Below, piece after piece: positions 51,131 through 62,614 of a stretch of 64,000 nt of DNA. The DNA is taken from NCBI RefSeq assembly GCF_036785885.1, contig NC_092323.1:16810501-16874500 (forward strand), written 5' to 3'. The stretch is from Coffea arabica (Eukaryota; Streptophyta; Magnoliopsida; Gentianales; Rubiaceae). The translations under genes were made by a program, and so were the position numbers. How positions within the stretch are numbered: the first letter of the stretch is position 1; the number at the start of each line of letters is the position of its first letter. Below the pieces are notes generated by a model. It was not told the DNA's origin, made no database searches, and saw only the letters and a program-made list of their open reading frames with translations.

Positions 51131-51534
51131 AAATAAAACTTATCTCCCAGTAATAAAAAGTTGCTTTATTTCTCATGCTCGATTTTGTTTAGTTGAAATT
51201 AATAAGGATAATATGTAGTAAAGCAGTTTCTTTCCTTCTGTCTTTATTCTTTTTTAAGGTGTAAAGGTGTTATACTCAAACTTCAAAGACTTAAAAAGTT
51301 CCCAATTATTATAAGATTTGATAGGTTTTTGTTGAAAATTTATGAGACTTGATAAAAAAAAAGCAAGCTTTACTCATACTTTTTTTTTTGGGGCAAATTA
51401 AACGCTTAAGGGATGCCGATTCCATAATTAATTAATAAGTTAAAAACTTAAAGAAGAGAACAAGAGTCAAAACCTCTAATACAAGAATAAGAATGAGTTT
51501 AAATAAGAAATACTATTCCCTTGCGAAGATAATT
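51131..51534. other. AT-rich intergenic region
   Basis: No gene or repeat recognised; T-rich runs near 51240-51400. Confidence 0.35.
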
Positions 51535-51863
51535 TTAATACAACAGAAAACAAATACTATCTAAGGAAATAATAGCTCTAAGCCAAGGAGGCAATTGAGA
51601 AATGAAGGAAAAATTCTGTGACCAGATTAAAGGAAGAGAAGCAAGGAAGTTAGCAGCCATATTAGCTTGTCCAAGCACAATGATGAATTGAGCCTCGAAA
51701 TCCAGATGAAAATGTTGCAAAGTGGCCATGATCCCGTAGTTGTCCTTGAACTCAATAAATGAACCAAATGCTTAGGATCCACTTCAGTGGAGATGACGCC
51801 GCGTGGAATGGCGGGGCTGGTGGAGTAATCAAAAGGATGACGTCGTTGAAGTGTGGACCTCAT
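51535..51863 (-). pseudogene. RNase H-like (RVT_3 type) remnant
   Basis: Two overlapping minus-strand frames give EVDPKHLVHLLSS, then FEAQFIIVLGQANMAANFLA and LPPWLRAIISLDSI. This resembles the end of plant RNase H-like domains found in LINE elements and their domesticated relatives (pattern: Asp, His/Leu-rich helix, GQANxAANxLA, LPPxLRxxIxLD). The frame shift between the parts and the short length mark it as a decayed fragment. Identification rests on pattern resemblance only. Confidence 0.5.
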
Positions 51864-52582
51864 CGGAAACAGCCAACAATATAGCTGAAAGAATTTTCAG
51901 CAGCGGTGCGAGTCACCATTTAGGAATTTTCAGATCACTAGTTTCAGGGAATTTTCTCCGTCAAAAAGAGTTCCTGTGCAATTTTGTTCGAAGGCAATCA
52001 TCGTTGAAAGTATTGGTATATGAATTAGACCGATTGGTTAATTTTGATTCAAAGTTTTAGAGGTAGCGAAAACTTGTGTTAAACCAAATCAAGTTAAATT
52101 ATTAGAAAATTAAAGTGCAAATAATAACAGGACACTTAGCATAATACTATAACAGGCATTGGATTGGCATAGAAAACATATCACCAAAGATCCCAAGTGA
52201 TACTATAACATAATTGAAGGCCAAAGCATATAAAGCATATGCTTCAGCAGACAAAACTTCTGTCTCCCCAAACTCCTTATAAAATACCTAAGCAATCCAC
52301 CACCTAAAGCCAAAGAATTCCTTACTGAATCATCCATATTAAGTTTAAAAAGACCCATCAATAGGAGGCAGCCAAGCAAATGTGAACCAGGTCAAAAAGG
52401 TTTACTCATACTCATATAACAGGTTTTGCTTAAAATGTTGTCAGTCTTATCTAAATGGTAGCAGCATTTGCTAAAAATGATAACTTTCTTTTTTAAAGAA
52501 CTATTAAGAAAAAAAAAAAAAAGGTGATAAGTTTTGCTTGAAAGTGATATCTTGTAATAAAGTATAACTATCTGCTCAAAAA
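51864..52582. other. Intergenic region
   Basis: A plus-strand open stretch at 51803-52060 overlaps the RNase H remnant and shows no motif of its own. No gene seen. Confidence 0.35.
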
Positions 52583-52770
52583 TATTGGCATTGTATTCAT
52601 TTCAGGTAAGAGAAAATTCAATGCTAGTCCTGCCCATTGTGGATTTCAAACAGCCCTCCTTCTACATTCAGTTAAGAAGCTGCAAACTTGAATTTTTATA
52701 TATTTCTAACATAAAGATCAAGCCACCTCTGGGGACATATTTTTCCCCCACTTTCTACATATATAGGTCA
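52583..52770 (+). repeat. Dispersed repeat, copy 2 (first copy at 24161-24340)
   Basis: Matches 24161-24340 in direct orientation from tattggcat to catatataggtca, with a small insertion (gatttcaa) and scattered substitutions. Confidence 0.75.
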
Positions 52771-53720
52771 AAAATTTTAAAAAAAAAAACTGTAAGTTTT
52801 ACTACAAACGCTAATAATAGGAAGATTATTTTGGCACAACAAGTTTTACTACAAACTCTATTACAGGACCCTTTTGTCTAAATTCCAACAGGCATGGCCT
52901 GTTTCACTCAAGTCATCTTTTGTAGTTTTTAGTTCTTGTCCTGAATCTGCCTATTTTGCATCAACATGTAATGGGGTTTTTTTTCATGTATCCATGATGA
53001 TTGTACTTTTATGCAAGCACTCTTATCTACCAAAAAAAAAGAATGCAAACCTTTAAATTGAAATCCAATAGAATGACTTCTTTATCTCAGCTTACATGAT
53101 TAAATTTCACAGTGCAACCACTATCACATCATTGATTTAAACTCAACAAATTATTTTTGGAAAACATCTTTTATTTTTTGGGGAATACCAATGACTCGTT
53201 TACCCATTTTTCCTTTACCATATCAAAGAATTTCGTGCTTTGAACACTTTGCTGGAAAGGGTTGTTCACTAAGGAGAAGACTAGTCCTTGATAATGTTCT
53301 TAATTTAGTAGTATTTCAAGAATACCCAAAAAGATTTTAAAGCTAAATCTTAAAAATCAATATGCAATACTTTCACCCCATGTTCAACCAATATTGCTGA
53401 GAACCCTTTTTTCCCTTTCTTTTTGTTTTATCAAATGCATCCACAAACTCAACCAATGAGATTTTGGACATTTAATGTTAAGGTCCAATCTTCGAATTGA
53501 GCTATTAATTTTCTTCTTTGTCTTTTTCATTTTCCAGTATACATCCCTAAGTATTTAAAGAAACTAAAGGGCAATCAGCCATGAAAATCAAGTACTGAAG
53601 ATAAGAAAGAATGCAAAATAAGTGAGAAAATGTCGAAAGAAGTTTTTGATGTATTGAAGACAAAAAAAAAAAAAATCATGGTTACTTCCTTACAAGGATT
53701 ATAAACCGATCGAAAACAAC
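52771..53720. other. Intergenic region
   Basis: AT-rich, no recognisable gene or repeat. Confidence 0.35.
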
Positions 53721-53941
53721 GGCCTTGTTTGGCAGCTAAGTTTTTTGCTAAGTTTATCTGCTACAAATCTTTTAAAAATTTTAACTACAGTAATCTCAAA
53801 AAACTTCTCAAAGTTTTTAAACTATACACTTCAAAATATTCAAAAAAAAACACACTTCAAAAAATTTTTTAAAAACTTCTACAGTAAATTACAGTAAAAT
53901 TTTAGGCAAACACCCAAAAAACTCACTTGCCAAACGGGGTT
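53721..53941. mobile_element. Inverted-repeat MITE (GTTTGGCA-type termini)
   Basis: The left end ggccttgtttggcagctaag and the reverse complement of the right end (aaccccgtttggcaagtgag) match over about 25 bp, both followed by a T run. The 220-bp interior is A/T-rich with repeated ctacagtaa words. Target duplication and superfamily are not resolved. Confidence 0.6.
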
Positions 53942-53943
53942 AA

Positions 53944-54117
53944 TTTTTTTTTTTTTTTTGTTATATGACCACGTGTGGTATCCTGAATCACTAGACTAGC
54001 CCACACGTGTCCCACACCAATCTGCCCAAGCCGTGTGAGTTGTTTCACCGAAGATTCGATCCTTAGCAGTGGTACTCACCTAATTAGGCTACTACCACCA
54101 GACCAAAGCCCCAGGGG
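53944..54117 (-). mobile_element. tRNA-derived SINE at the right edge of a MITE
   Basis: Minus-strand SINE with an A tail (T run 53943-53959 on plus), a B-box-like ggatcgaatct (plus 54052-54062) and an A-box-like tggtctggtgg (plus about 54093-54104). Flanks caaacggggttaa (53931-53943) and caaaccgggttaa (54118-54130) match at 12 of 13 positions, a target duplication that overlaps the MITE terminus. Confidence 0.75.
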
Positions 54118-54130
54118 CAAACCGGGTTAA

Positions 54131-54743
54131 CATTTTATCAAGAAGTTTTTGCCGTGGCTAAACAATTAGCAGTAGCTTGACAGGCACATCTGGATATGCT
54201 CAATTTCCCAGGGACATTTCAGTAGCTCCATTTCCTCTTAATGCCATGTCGCTAATTCATCACAAACTGCAATCTGCTGAGGCTTATTCCAGCTTCCAAT
54301 TGCTCTGTGGATGCCCCAAGTCCCAAGACTCCTGAGACACATGCCTGTCTTAAATGCTGAAAATCTCTTCTTGGTGACCATGATGAAATGGTTCTACCAC
54401 CAATTTAGTCTCCTGGTTTTTTGGGACAAGCACCACGAACATGAAGTTTTGAACGAACGAATGAGGTGCTTCGGGACGAAAAGTAAGAAAGGTAGAGAAA
54501 AAAGATTGTCAAATATGCTCAAGTATCTCCATTTCCAGATGCTAAGGGGCAAATTTTTTCTGCAGATTTCCTTAGCAACCAAAGAATCAATTGGCTGTAC
54601 GGATCATATGTGCAAGGTCTTACAAATGTTACGTTTGAAATAGATTATAAGTTGTAACGACCAACATGGTACAAAATGATCAGCAAAAGCTACAAAAACT
54701 CGAGATGATTAAGAAAAGTAAGAAATCTGACTAGAAACTGATC
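54131..54743. other. 3' flank of the O-fucosyltransferase gene
   Basis: Includes the 3' UTR of the minus-strand gene. A plus-strand open stretch at 54311-54643 has no family motif and is probably chance. Confidence 0.35.
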
Positions 54744-57700
54744 CTATGTATCTTCATCATCTTGAATATTTGAGCCACATATACATTCTGGGAAGGGATT
54801 TTGGTAGAAGGGTTCTTCCAGCCTGAAACGACCTCGACCTTTGATGCCTGAAGGGGCACCTTCTCTTTTCCTTGGAGCTCCTTGCCTGCAAATTGTTATG
54901 CGTCAAAAGATAGATCACGATAGATTTGCAATTCATTACTAGAGTTCTTGAGGACAATGTGAAATTTTCGTGCTTCAAGATGAAAAGTGAACACAAGATT
55001 TAATTCATTCAGCATGGACTCGTATCAACCAGAATTACCTATATATCTACAGGGTAGAATGTTTTTCATTATGAAAGTGACATTTGATATTGCGAACAGA
55101 TGTTTTCCTTGTTATGGGCCTGCGGATGGGAATTGGAGGAGAGAAGATGGGGAAAAAATGTTCAAGCTCTATTCCAAATGTTGATAATCTCCATCTATGC
55201 TTTTGCTATTTCTTTGATTAAGTAAAGATCCACATACTTCTGCAGACTAACTATATATATTTTTTGGCTTTCTCATGTCAAAAGCATCAGACATCAATTA
55301 CAATACAGGGCCACTTCTTGCATACAAGAGAACAACAGGATTTTCCAAATTTGCATATTTTACAACCACCTGCATGGAAGAGTCAGTTTCTCTTTTTCAA
55401 ATGTCTAAAGCTATAAAGAAAATAACCTACTAAGATACCTGCTTCTGTGCAATTTCATTACAAGATGAGACAATGATGATGATCCATCTTTGAGCACTCC
55501 GGATTCCAACATATCATATATTGCAACTAGGCCTTTCCTGAATAAGATAACAGCGAACATTAGAAACATGAGGCAAAAATAAATAAATAAATACATAAAT
55601 AGTCATCAAAAGAGCACAAGAAACAATCATTGACAAGTGCAAAGAAAAATCTATTACAAAGATATTGCCAAGCAAACAGGCATAGAGTTTGTGCTGCTTC
55701 AAATAATCAATGTTTTTAGGAAATAAACAATGAGAATAACAAAAGAGAACGATACTCTACACTGGAACTTCCTTTTAGGATATATTCTACTAAACAAATA
55801 TGTTGAAGCACAAACTAGTATTTTCTCATCCACTGGGAACCATGCTTCCAAACAGATGATCTACAGTACCTATCCACTCTTATCGTGCATATTACACAAA
55901 ATATTATTCCCATGTACAGAACATATTGTTTGCAAGTACTAAAATTAGTAAAAAAAATGTATGTGTAGATCAAGGGGAAAATACTGGAACAGCCTAGAAG
56001 AGACACAGGCAAAACCTCAAATGGTATTTTGAAGCTGAAGGCAATTGAAATACCATGTGGGCCTCAAACTAAAAACAATAAGTTCGATTTTTGATGCTAA
56101 GAAATGCAAACAGATGATCAGTATATAATTACAATAAGTTCATGTTGGACCATCTATTCAAACCTCTGATTCTGAATCTGTAGGTTTATAGTTGCGGAGA
56201 TGTAACACTTGCATACAACTACTCGACACCATAAATAAACTACAGAGGATCTAGAAAATTCAATGTGTGATTGGAATAGCAACCTGTCTGGAGTGATTGT
56301 CTTCCGATGGCCTAAGAATCTGCGATGTCCTTCAACAGCTCTTGCCATGTTACCTGAATGTGATGGGATGAACACATCACTCTCTATGGAGATGATATAA
56401 TCAAGTGCGGCAGATTGAGAAGCGTGATGGGAAAATGCTTGCAGCTCTCCTTTGCTTGCAAGAGCTTCCTGCCATCAGACAGAAAAAAGTTTTGGTTTTA
56501 CAAATAGCAATACTGCAGAAAATTCAAATAATCTTTATTACGTTAGAAGATCATGACTTCACCTTAAACACTATATTTGGGAAACGAGAAGTTAGCTCTG
56601 AAAGATGAACGCTACCACCATAAATCTCCCCAGCTGCTATATAAATCAACGTTGATGGAGGGTAACCAAGAGCTTGAAGGAATATTCCAACTTCCTTTGG
56701 AGTTAAGGGGCACAAGCCACCTATTCTCTGTTCTGTTGCATTAATATTTTTAATCTTCCAGTGGTTTGTGTTGATCCTATTACATGACAAACAACTGAAG
56801 TTGGTAAGTAGAACTGTTGAAAAAACCCCATTGAGCTTAATGTTAGAAAGACATTTTCTGAATCATAAACTAACCTAATTTAGAACACTGTCTATATCAT
56901 CTTAGTGGTTGTTGCAGTAAGAAGTACGGTGTCACATTCTCAAAGTTTTTCTTTTTTTAAATTAAACAGCAAATTCTTATACAAAATTCATAAATCAAAA
57001 AAACCAAAAACTTCTCTAGAAGAATTACTTTCTTAGAAAGACCATGAATGCCTCTACCGAGGCAGCTGTTTTGAACCTATAACTACATTGACCTATAAAG
57101 TATGCAGAATCAAATCTCAGTCTATCTCTAAGATGGTAAACCTCAATTATGCAAATGAAGGATCCAGGTATATGAGATTGAAAGCCTGCGCCTATGCTGT
57201 AACTATGTGTATCATAGAACAAAAAGTTCACCTCATCACTCTAAGCTCTTCAGCTTCAGTTTCAGTTAGACCATGCGTGCAGCCAGTAAAAGAAAGCATG
57301 TCCTTCTCATATCTTAGATGAAGTGCAATGTATCTTTCTGCACGAGATCGCAACCGCTCCAGTAGCTTCTGCGGTGTCATCGTCATGTATGCTCAGAACC
57401 TAGTTTACCAGGAATTGAGTGGAAGACCTCAAATGAATACAGACATACATGGACATTCTGACTGTGTTAAAGTTCATATATATTGTCCAGTTATTAACCT
57501 GTGTATTGAGAAATTAATAGAGTACAAAACATATGTTCAAGCTTTACCTTATTCTGATCATCAGAGGACGAATGAGGTACTACAAGATGCCAGAGAACTT
57601 GATAATTTATATTGCAAACACTGCTAATTTCGTATACTGAAGATAAAGCTCCATTTGCTAGGCACAAAGTATTTTACTAGAACACATATTGAGCATCTTC

Positions 57701-60700
57701 TGTAAACTAATAGCCAGGACTAAGTGATTCACTATCACACTTCAATTATATTATCAGTGCACCTTAAATATTTCCAAGACAGCACAAGAGTAACACATAG
57801 CAGGGAAACACACATCAATAACTGTTTCTACCAAATCCATTCACACAGTCATCTTTTCCCCCTTCCCTCAGCCTCTGAGGTTTTATTCAGCTATTACTAT
57901 CCATAGTTTACTACTTCAGCTCACAGATTGTTCTCACATCATTTTTTTCCCATCACCTGTTATTATCATTTATCAAATGGTATTATAGTCATATGCAATC
58001 CACAAGATCTTCATAGTTGTGAAAGTGAAAAACCTGCATTATGTGAAACAGAAATTTCGAGTTTTTCATACACTTCAGAAAAATATATATTCACACAGTC
58101 AAATTTCATTTTGAAATAAACAAAGGAATCATTTTTATAAATGCAATGGTTATTGACCTAAAAGTCTGAATTCCTAGATGTCAGGAAATTAATTACAGAA
58201 ACACCATGGTTCTAACCTTTCCAAGGTTTTCAATAGCAGGTGAGAAGCGGAGAGCATGATATAGAGCACGGCATCTCAATCTCTGGATATCAAAAGGCAG
58301 ATCATTGTTGGCAAGCCGAGAATCAGATTTTGCGACATGAATTACCTATGAGAACAATACAAACCTTAGATTTCTCATGTTCACTATGCAAGGAGCTAGA
58401 AATTATGTTGTTTCAAAGTCCTTCACAGTTCTTCACAAACATTTTCCTCTCTACACACTAATAGTTAATTATCAATACAGAAAGAATCCAGTCAAGCAGA
58501 TTCACATCCTTCATTTTAAAGTATAATTTGGAATAATTTGCAAAAATTCATAATTGATTGAATTACTTTGTGAATCTAGGCAGAATTCCAAAAGCTGGTT
58601 CCTTGTCACTACAGAATTATTGCGTTGAACCCCTACCACTCATTTCTCCTTCCTAACCCTCTAGTTGCAAACACAAATCAACTCCAATGCTTTCAAGGAA
58701 CCTACTGCTATCAACTCAACACCAAAACCATCAGAAATTCAGAATTGGTGTCATTCCTAGAGTGTCTTCTTACTCCACTACCATTGTCAAGTGCCAGCAA
58801 TCCCAACTGTACCAATAGTTTCACCTCCCAAACCCTCTCATTTCAAACACAAATTAATTCAAACCACTTACAGAACCTTTTATCCATGAGTTCACCTACA
58901 ACTGTATCAGCAACTAACCATAGACAGATCACACTTATATATATAGTTGTGCATAAGGTACTTAAGGGACATCTTTACTTTATACATGTGCAGATCTCCT
59001 TCTCTGTTCCTTTGAAGTCCTCATTTACATACTGGCACACTATGGTGTGTGTTTTTGTGTTGTTGGGCTTGGGGACAGGGGGAGAGAGAAAGAGATAAGA
59101 AATGAAATGAATTGTACTAAAGAATGATATAAACTATACCTGATAATCCTTCCATAGGTCTGCCATCTCCTCATAGTAACTGACACCAGACCATGACGAG
59201 AAATGCTTCCTTGCTCGAGAAGCTGATTCTAATTCTTTGGGAAGCTCCTTCACAATCCTTACATCAGTTTGTAATGTCATGATAAAATGTACTTCATCGA
59301 ATATGTCAGAAAAAATACTGCATAAATAATTATTGGGATAAAAAAATGTCAGCATATGTGTCTAAGAGCAAGCTAGATAGTAAATTTAACAAGCAGTCAG
59401 ACAGCAGATATAATAGAGATTAAGAATGGTCAAAGATACAGAAAATACATAGCAGCTCAAAAAGAGAAATGAAGAACAGTTAGACACGACAAGAGGTAAG
59501 TAGGAGAAGTAAAAGCTTACAATCACCTTGTGTCTTGCCAGAACGAACGTTTATCCAGTTGAGGAATTACCAAGGTTGCATTCATTATGTGTGCCACAGC
59601 CACCATATCAGCTATCTAGATGCAGATTAAAACAGCAAATTTGGTAGATGCAACCAAAGGAAGAATTTCACATTAAGTCATATCTGGCCTAAATTATTTT
59701 ATGAAAAGTGGTCTGCCATCTCTGCCGAATAACTATAAAAGAAGATAAACAAGAAAAGTTCCCTCATTATCACCACCAAAGCAAAGTGCCCTCACTATTA
59801 ATAAAATTAGAAAGGAATAAAGCAACTGAAAGAAAGTAAATGCTTCTTTGCAAGTTCAAGAGATATTTGTTAAGCTTTTTGCCCCAATAAAAACTATGAA
59901 ATGTATGACCAACTTATGGTGAAGAAATAAAAACCTTACTTCTGGTCTTGTAGAAGGTTAAAAGTAAATCGCCGATCAGTTTTCTCTTTCCTCATTCTTT
60001 GCCTAAAGTTCTATTCTTTCTTTCTTTTTCTTTTTCTTTTTTTGGATCTTTAAGCTGGTGTCTGGGGAAAGGAGTTTGTCAGAGATTGACCTAGAAGTCT
60101 GAAATCAATCAGCATTTTCTTCAAATCAAATTTATTGCCATATACTTAGATAAGGGCCAAAGCCCCTAACTGATGAAAAGGTGCACCTCATATGGCTTCT
60201 CAAAGGGATAACCAAAGGGACATGTTTCTGACATCTACTTCTCAAGTCACAATTGTTTTGAATCAAACTTCACTATATTATTGATATTAAAGCACAGAAG
60301 TACAGAGCCAACCAAAAAAAGAAAAGAAATATCATGTAACTCACACCAGCACGCATTTGATTAAGTCCACCATTACTTCTGACAGTCATATAGCGATCCC
60401 ATCCTTGGGTAGCTGAACATGAAAAACGAAATTCAGAGGGCACATATTTAGAGAAACAATTACATGGAAATGAAATGTTCTTACGTCAAAAAGTATTTAC
60501 ATATGTCTGTTTTGGGGGTTTTTTTTGTGGTGTGTGTGTGTGGTGGGGGGGGGGGGGGGGGGGAGGAGTTTGGGAGATGACAACTAAGCCATGTATAAAG
60601 TTAAAAATATTCAATATCTTACAGGTCATCCTTTTAAAATTCTTATTCTGTCGTAACTGAGAAATAATTGTGGGTCTTTCAATAGAAAATAAGCTATGTC

Positions 60701-62614
60701 CTCCTCAAAACAACAACATCAATGACTTGTACAACAGATATAAGACATTTTCTGCTACTACAGCTTGTCTACTAGACAAAGAGGGACACCAACAGAGACC
60801 TTTGTATCTAGAGGACGGCTTCACACAAGGGTGTAGACCATGGCTAAAAGGTGCTTCCCAGAGTACATCATCATGCAGCTGCAAATCAATAAATGACAAT
60901 ATAGCAGATGTAATGGTCATTTTGCCAAAAATGATTTAAGAGATTTTGTAATTGTAATATGTCCTGACAAAAGAAAGACAACACTATAGTAGTATAAGAA
61001 AGAATATGAGTTGACAATCTAATTGAAAATTATAAGCTAACAAAACAAAAATTAAAAAAGACAGCATACTAGACCTTTAACTTTCTAGAGAAGAAGGCTC
61101 AAACTATTTTGGTAATCTACTGATGTACCTATTGGATGACAAATTTCAGTATCAAAGAGACAATATGAACATACATAAAGTACATACAAGTCTCAAACAC
61201 GTGATTTTATAATTATAAACATTGCCAGCAAGAAACGAGTATCAAGTCGCTAAATGTTTTGAACAGGAAATCTGATTGGTCTAGTTCGACATTCTAACAG
61301 TAAGACCATAATCACAGAGCAATATACAACTTTTCATTGTTTATATTATGCTCGGCCTGTTTATTTTACTCCAAATCCATCAGTGAATGTCATTATCAGA
61401 AACTTCTTCACCATTTTCTACAATTAAAAAGTTAGGATAGCCGAATTTCTTGTGATTACTACAGAAAGTAATACACAAATATTTAAATGAATAAAAAAGA
61501 TAGCAGCTATTTTAGTTGATTACACCATCCTTCTCATCTACACACATTTTGACCTCACAAAAATTCCACAAAAACCATCAGGACAGAAGGTCAATTCTGC
61601 TCATGCTATTCTTTCCTAAAAGCCATTCCTACAAATAAGCTAGATAAAACCTACAATTACAAGACCGTTTTTTCCAACTTTTCCCTGTTCAACCACGAGT
61701 GCTAGCATCTAAATACAAAACTAGACAATCTTATAAAATTTTCTACTAATGCTAAAATGTGCAACATCTTAAAGTTCCACTAAAACCATCAGAACATGAG
61801 GTCAATTCTACTCATGTTCTTCTTCCTAAAAGCCATCTCTCCCACGAAAAAACTCAATAAAACCAGCAATTACAAGAGCATTATTTCACATTTTCCCCTG
61901 TTCAACCAAGAGCACTAAACATCTAAAACCAAAATTAGACCAACTTATAAAGTTGAATACTATTGGTAGAATGTCCAACATCATAAAGTTCCATTAAAAC
62001 CATCAGAACATAAGGGTCGATTTATGCTGATACTTTCTTCTTAATAGCCATCGCACCCCATAGAGACTCAATAAAACCTGCAATTACAAAGACCTTTTTT
62101 TTTTTTTTTTACACTTTCCCCCTGTTTCCCTGTTTAACCGAGAGACCTAAACATCTAGACCCAAAACCAGACAATCTTATAAGCTTCAATAGTAATGCTA
62201 AAATGTACAAAACAAAAGCTATTTTCTCAATGCTACAACTACGGCAATCTTCAAGACTCAAAGCCAATTGATGATTAATTCAGCTAAAACAACGAAAATC
62301 AGCAAACAGCAAACCACAAAAAACAAAACCCATTTCTCAGAATCAGCAAAGATGAGATCTTTATCATAATTGGAACCAGAAACGAATAAAAAAAAATGCA
62401 CCTGTTCGATTTTGGAATTCTTCTCTCCTGATGTTATTGATGGAGGCTTTCTATCTTCATCTTCCAAGATATCTTTGCTGTAGAATGTGAAAATGAAGAT
62501 TGACAAAGCAAAGAGGATGACTATGTAGTATGTGATTGATAAAGGAGATGAATATCTTCTAAAGTAGATGGATGAATTCTTGGAGTGAGAAGAGAAGCCT
62601 CTGTAGTTAACCAT
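54744..62614 (-). CDS. Plant O-fucosyltransferase-family protein (type II Golgi glycosyltransferase)
   Basis: Member of the plant O-fucosyltransferase-like family (PF10250, formerly DUF246), probably acting on a glycan in the Golgi; acceptor unknown. Eleven exons: 62402-62614, 60800-60878, 60345-60412, 59527-59615, 59140-59317, 58217-58345, 57232-57368, 56563-56776, 56284-56468, 55439-55537, 54744-54885, totalling 1533 bp and 510 aa. The first in-frame ATG is at 62614. A signal-anchor helix lies at residues 29-45 ([17 protein letters not shown]). Family motifs: [44 protein letters not shown] at about 269-276, and the nucleotide-sugar-region motif [20 protein letters not shown]. The tail ends [13 protein letters not shown]. 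Intron 1 holds a tandem repeat. The gene appears intact. Confidence 0.92.
61564..62205. repeat. Three-copy tandem repeat, unit about 213 bp, in O-fucosyltransferase intron 1
   Basis: The phrase ttcca(c/t)(a/t)aaaaccatcag recurs at 61564, 61775 and 61989, giving periods of 211 and 214 bp. Each unit also shares ggtcaattctgctcatg-like, taaaagccat, caattacaa and ccctgttcaacc words in the same order. Units have diverged by scattered substitutions and a T-run expansion in unit 3. Confidence 0.85.

Noticed and set aside
60543..60564. G homopolymer tract in an O-fucosyltransferase intron
   Set aside because: A G-quadruplex is conceivable, but a single mononucleotide run of uncertain length is weak evidence.
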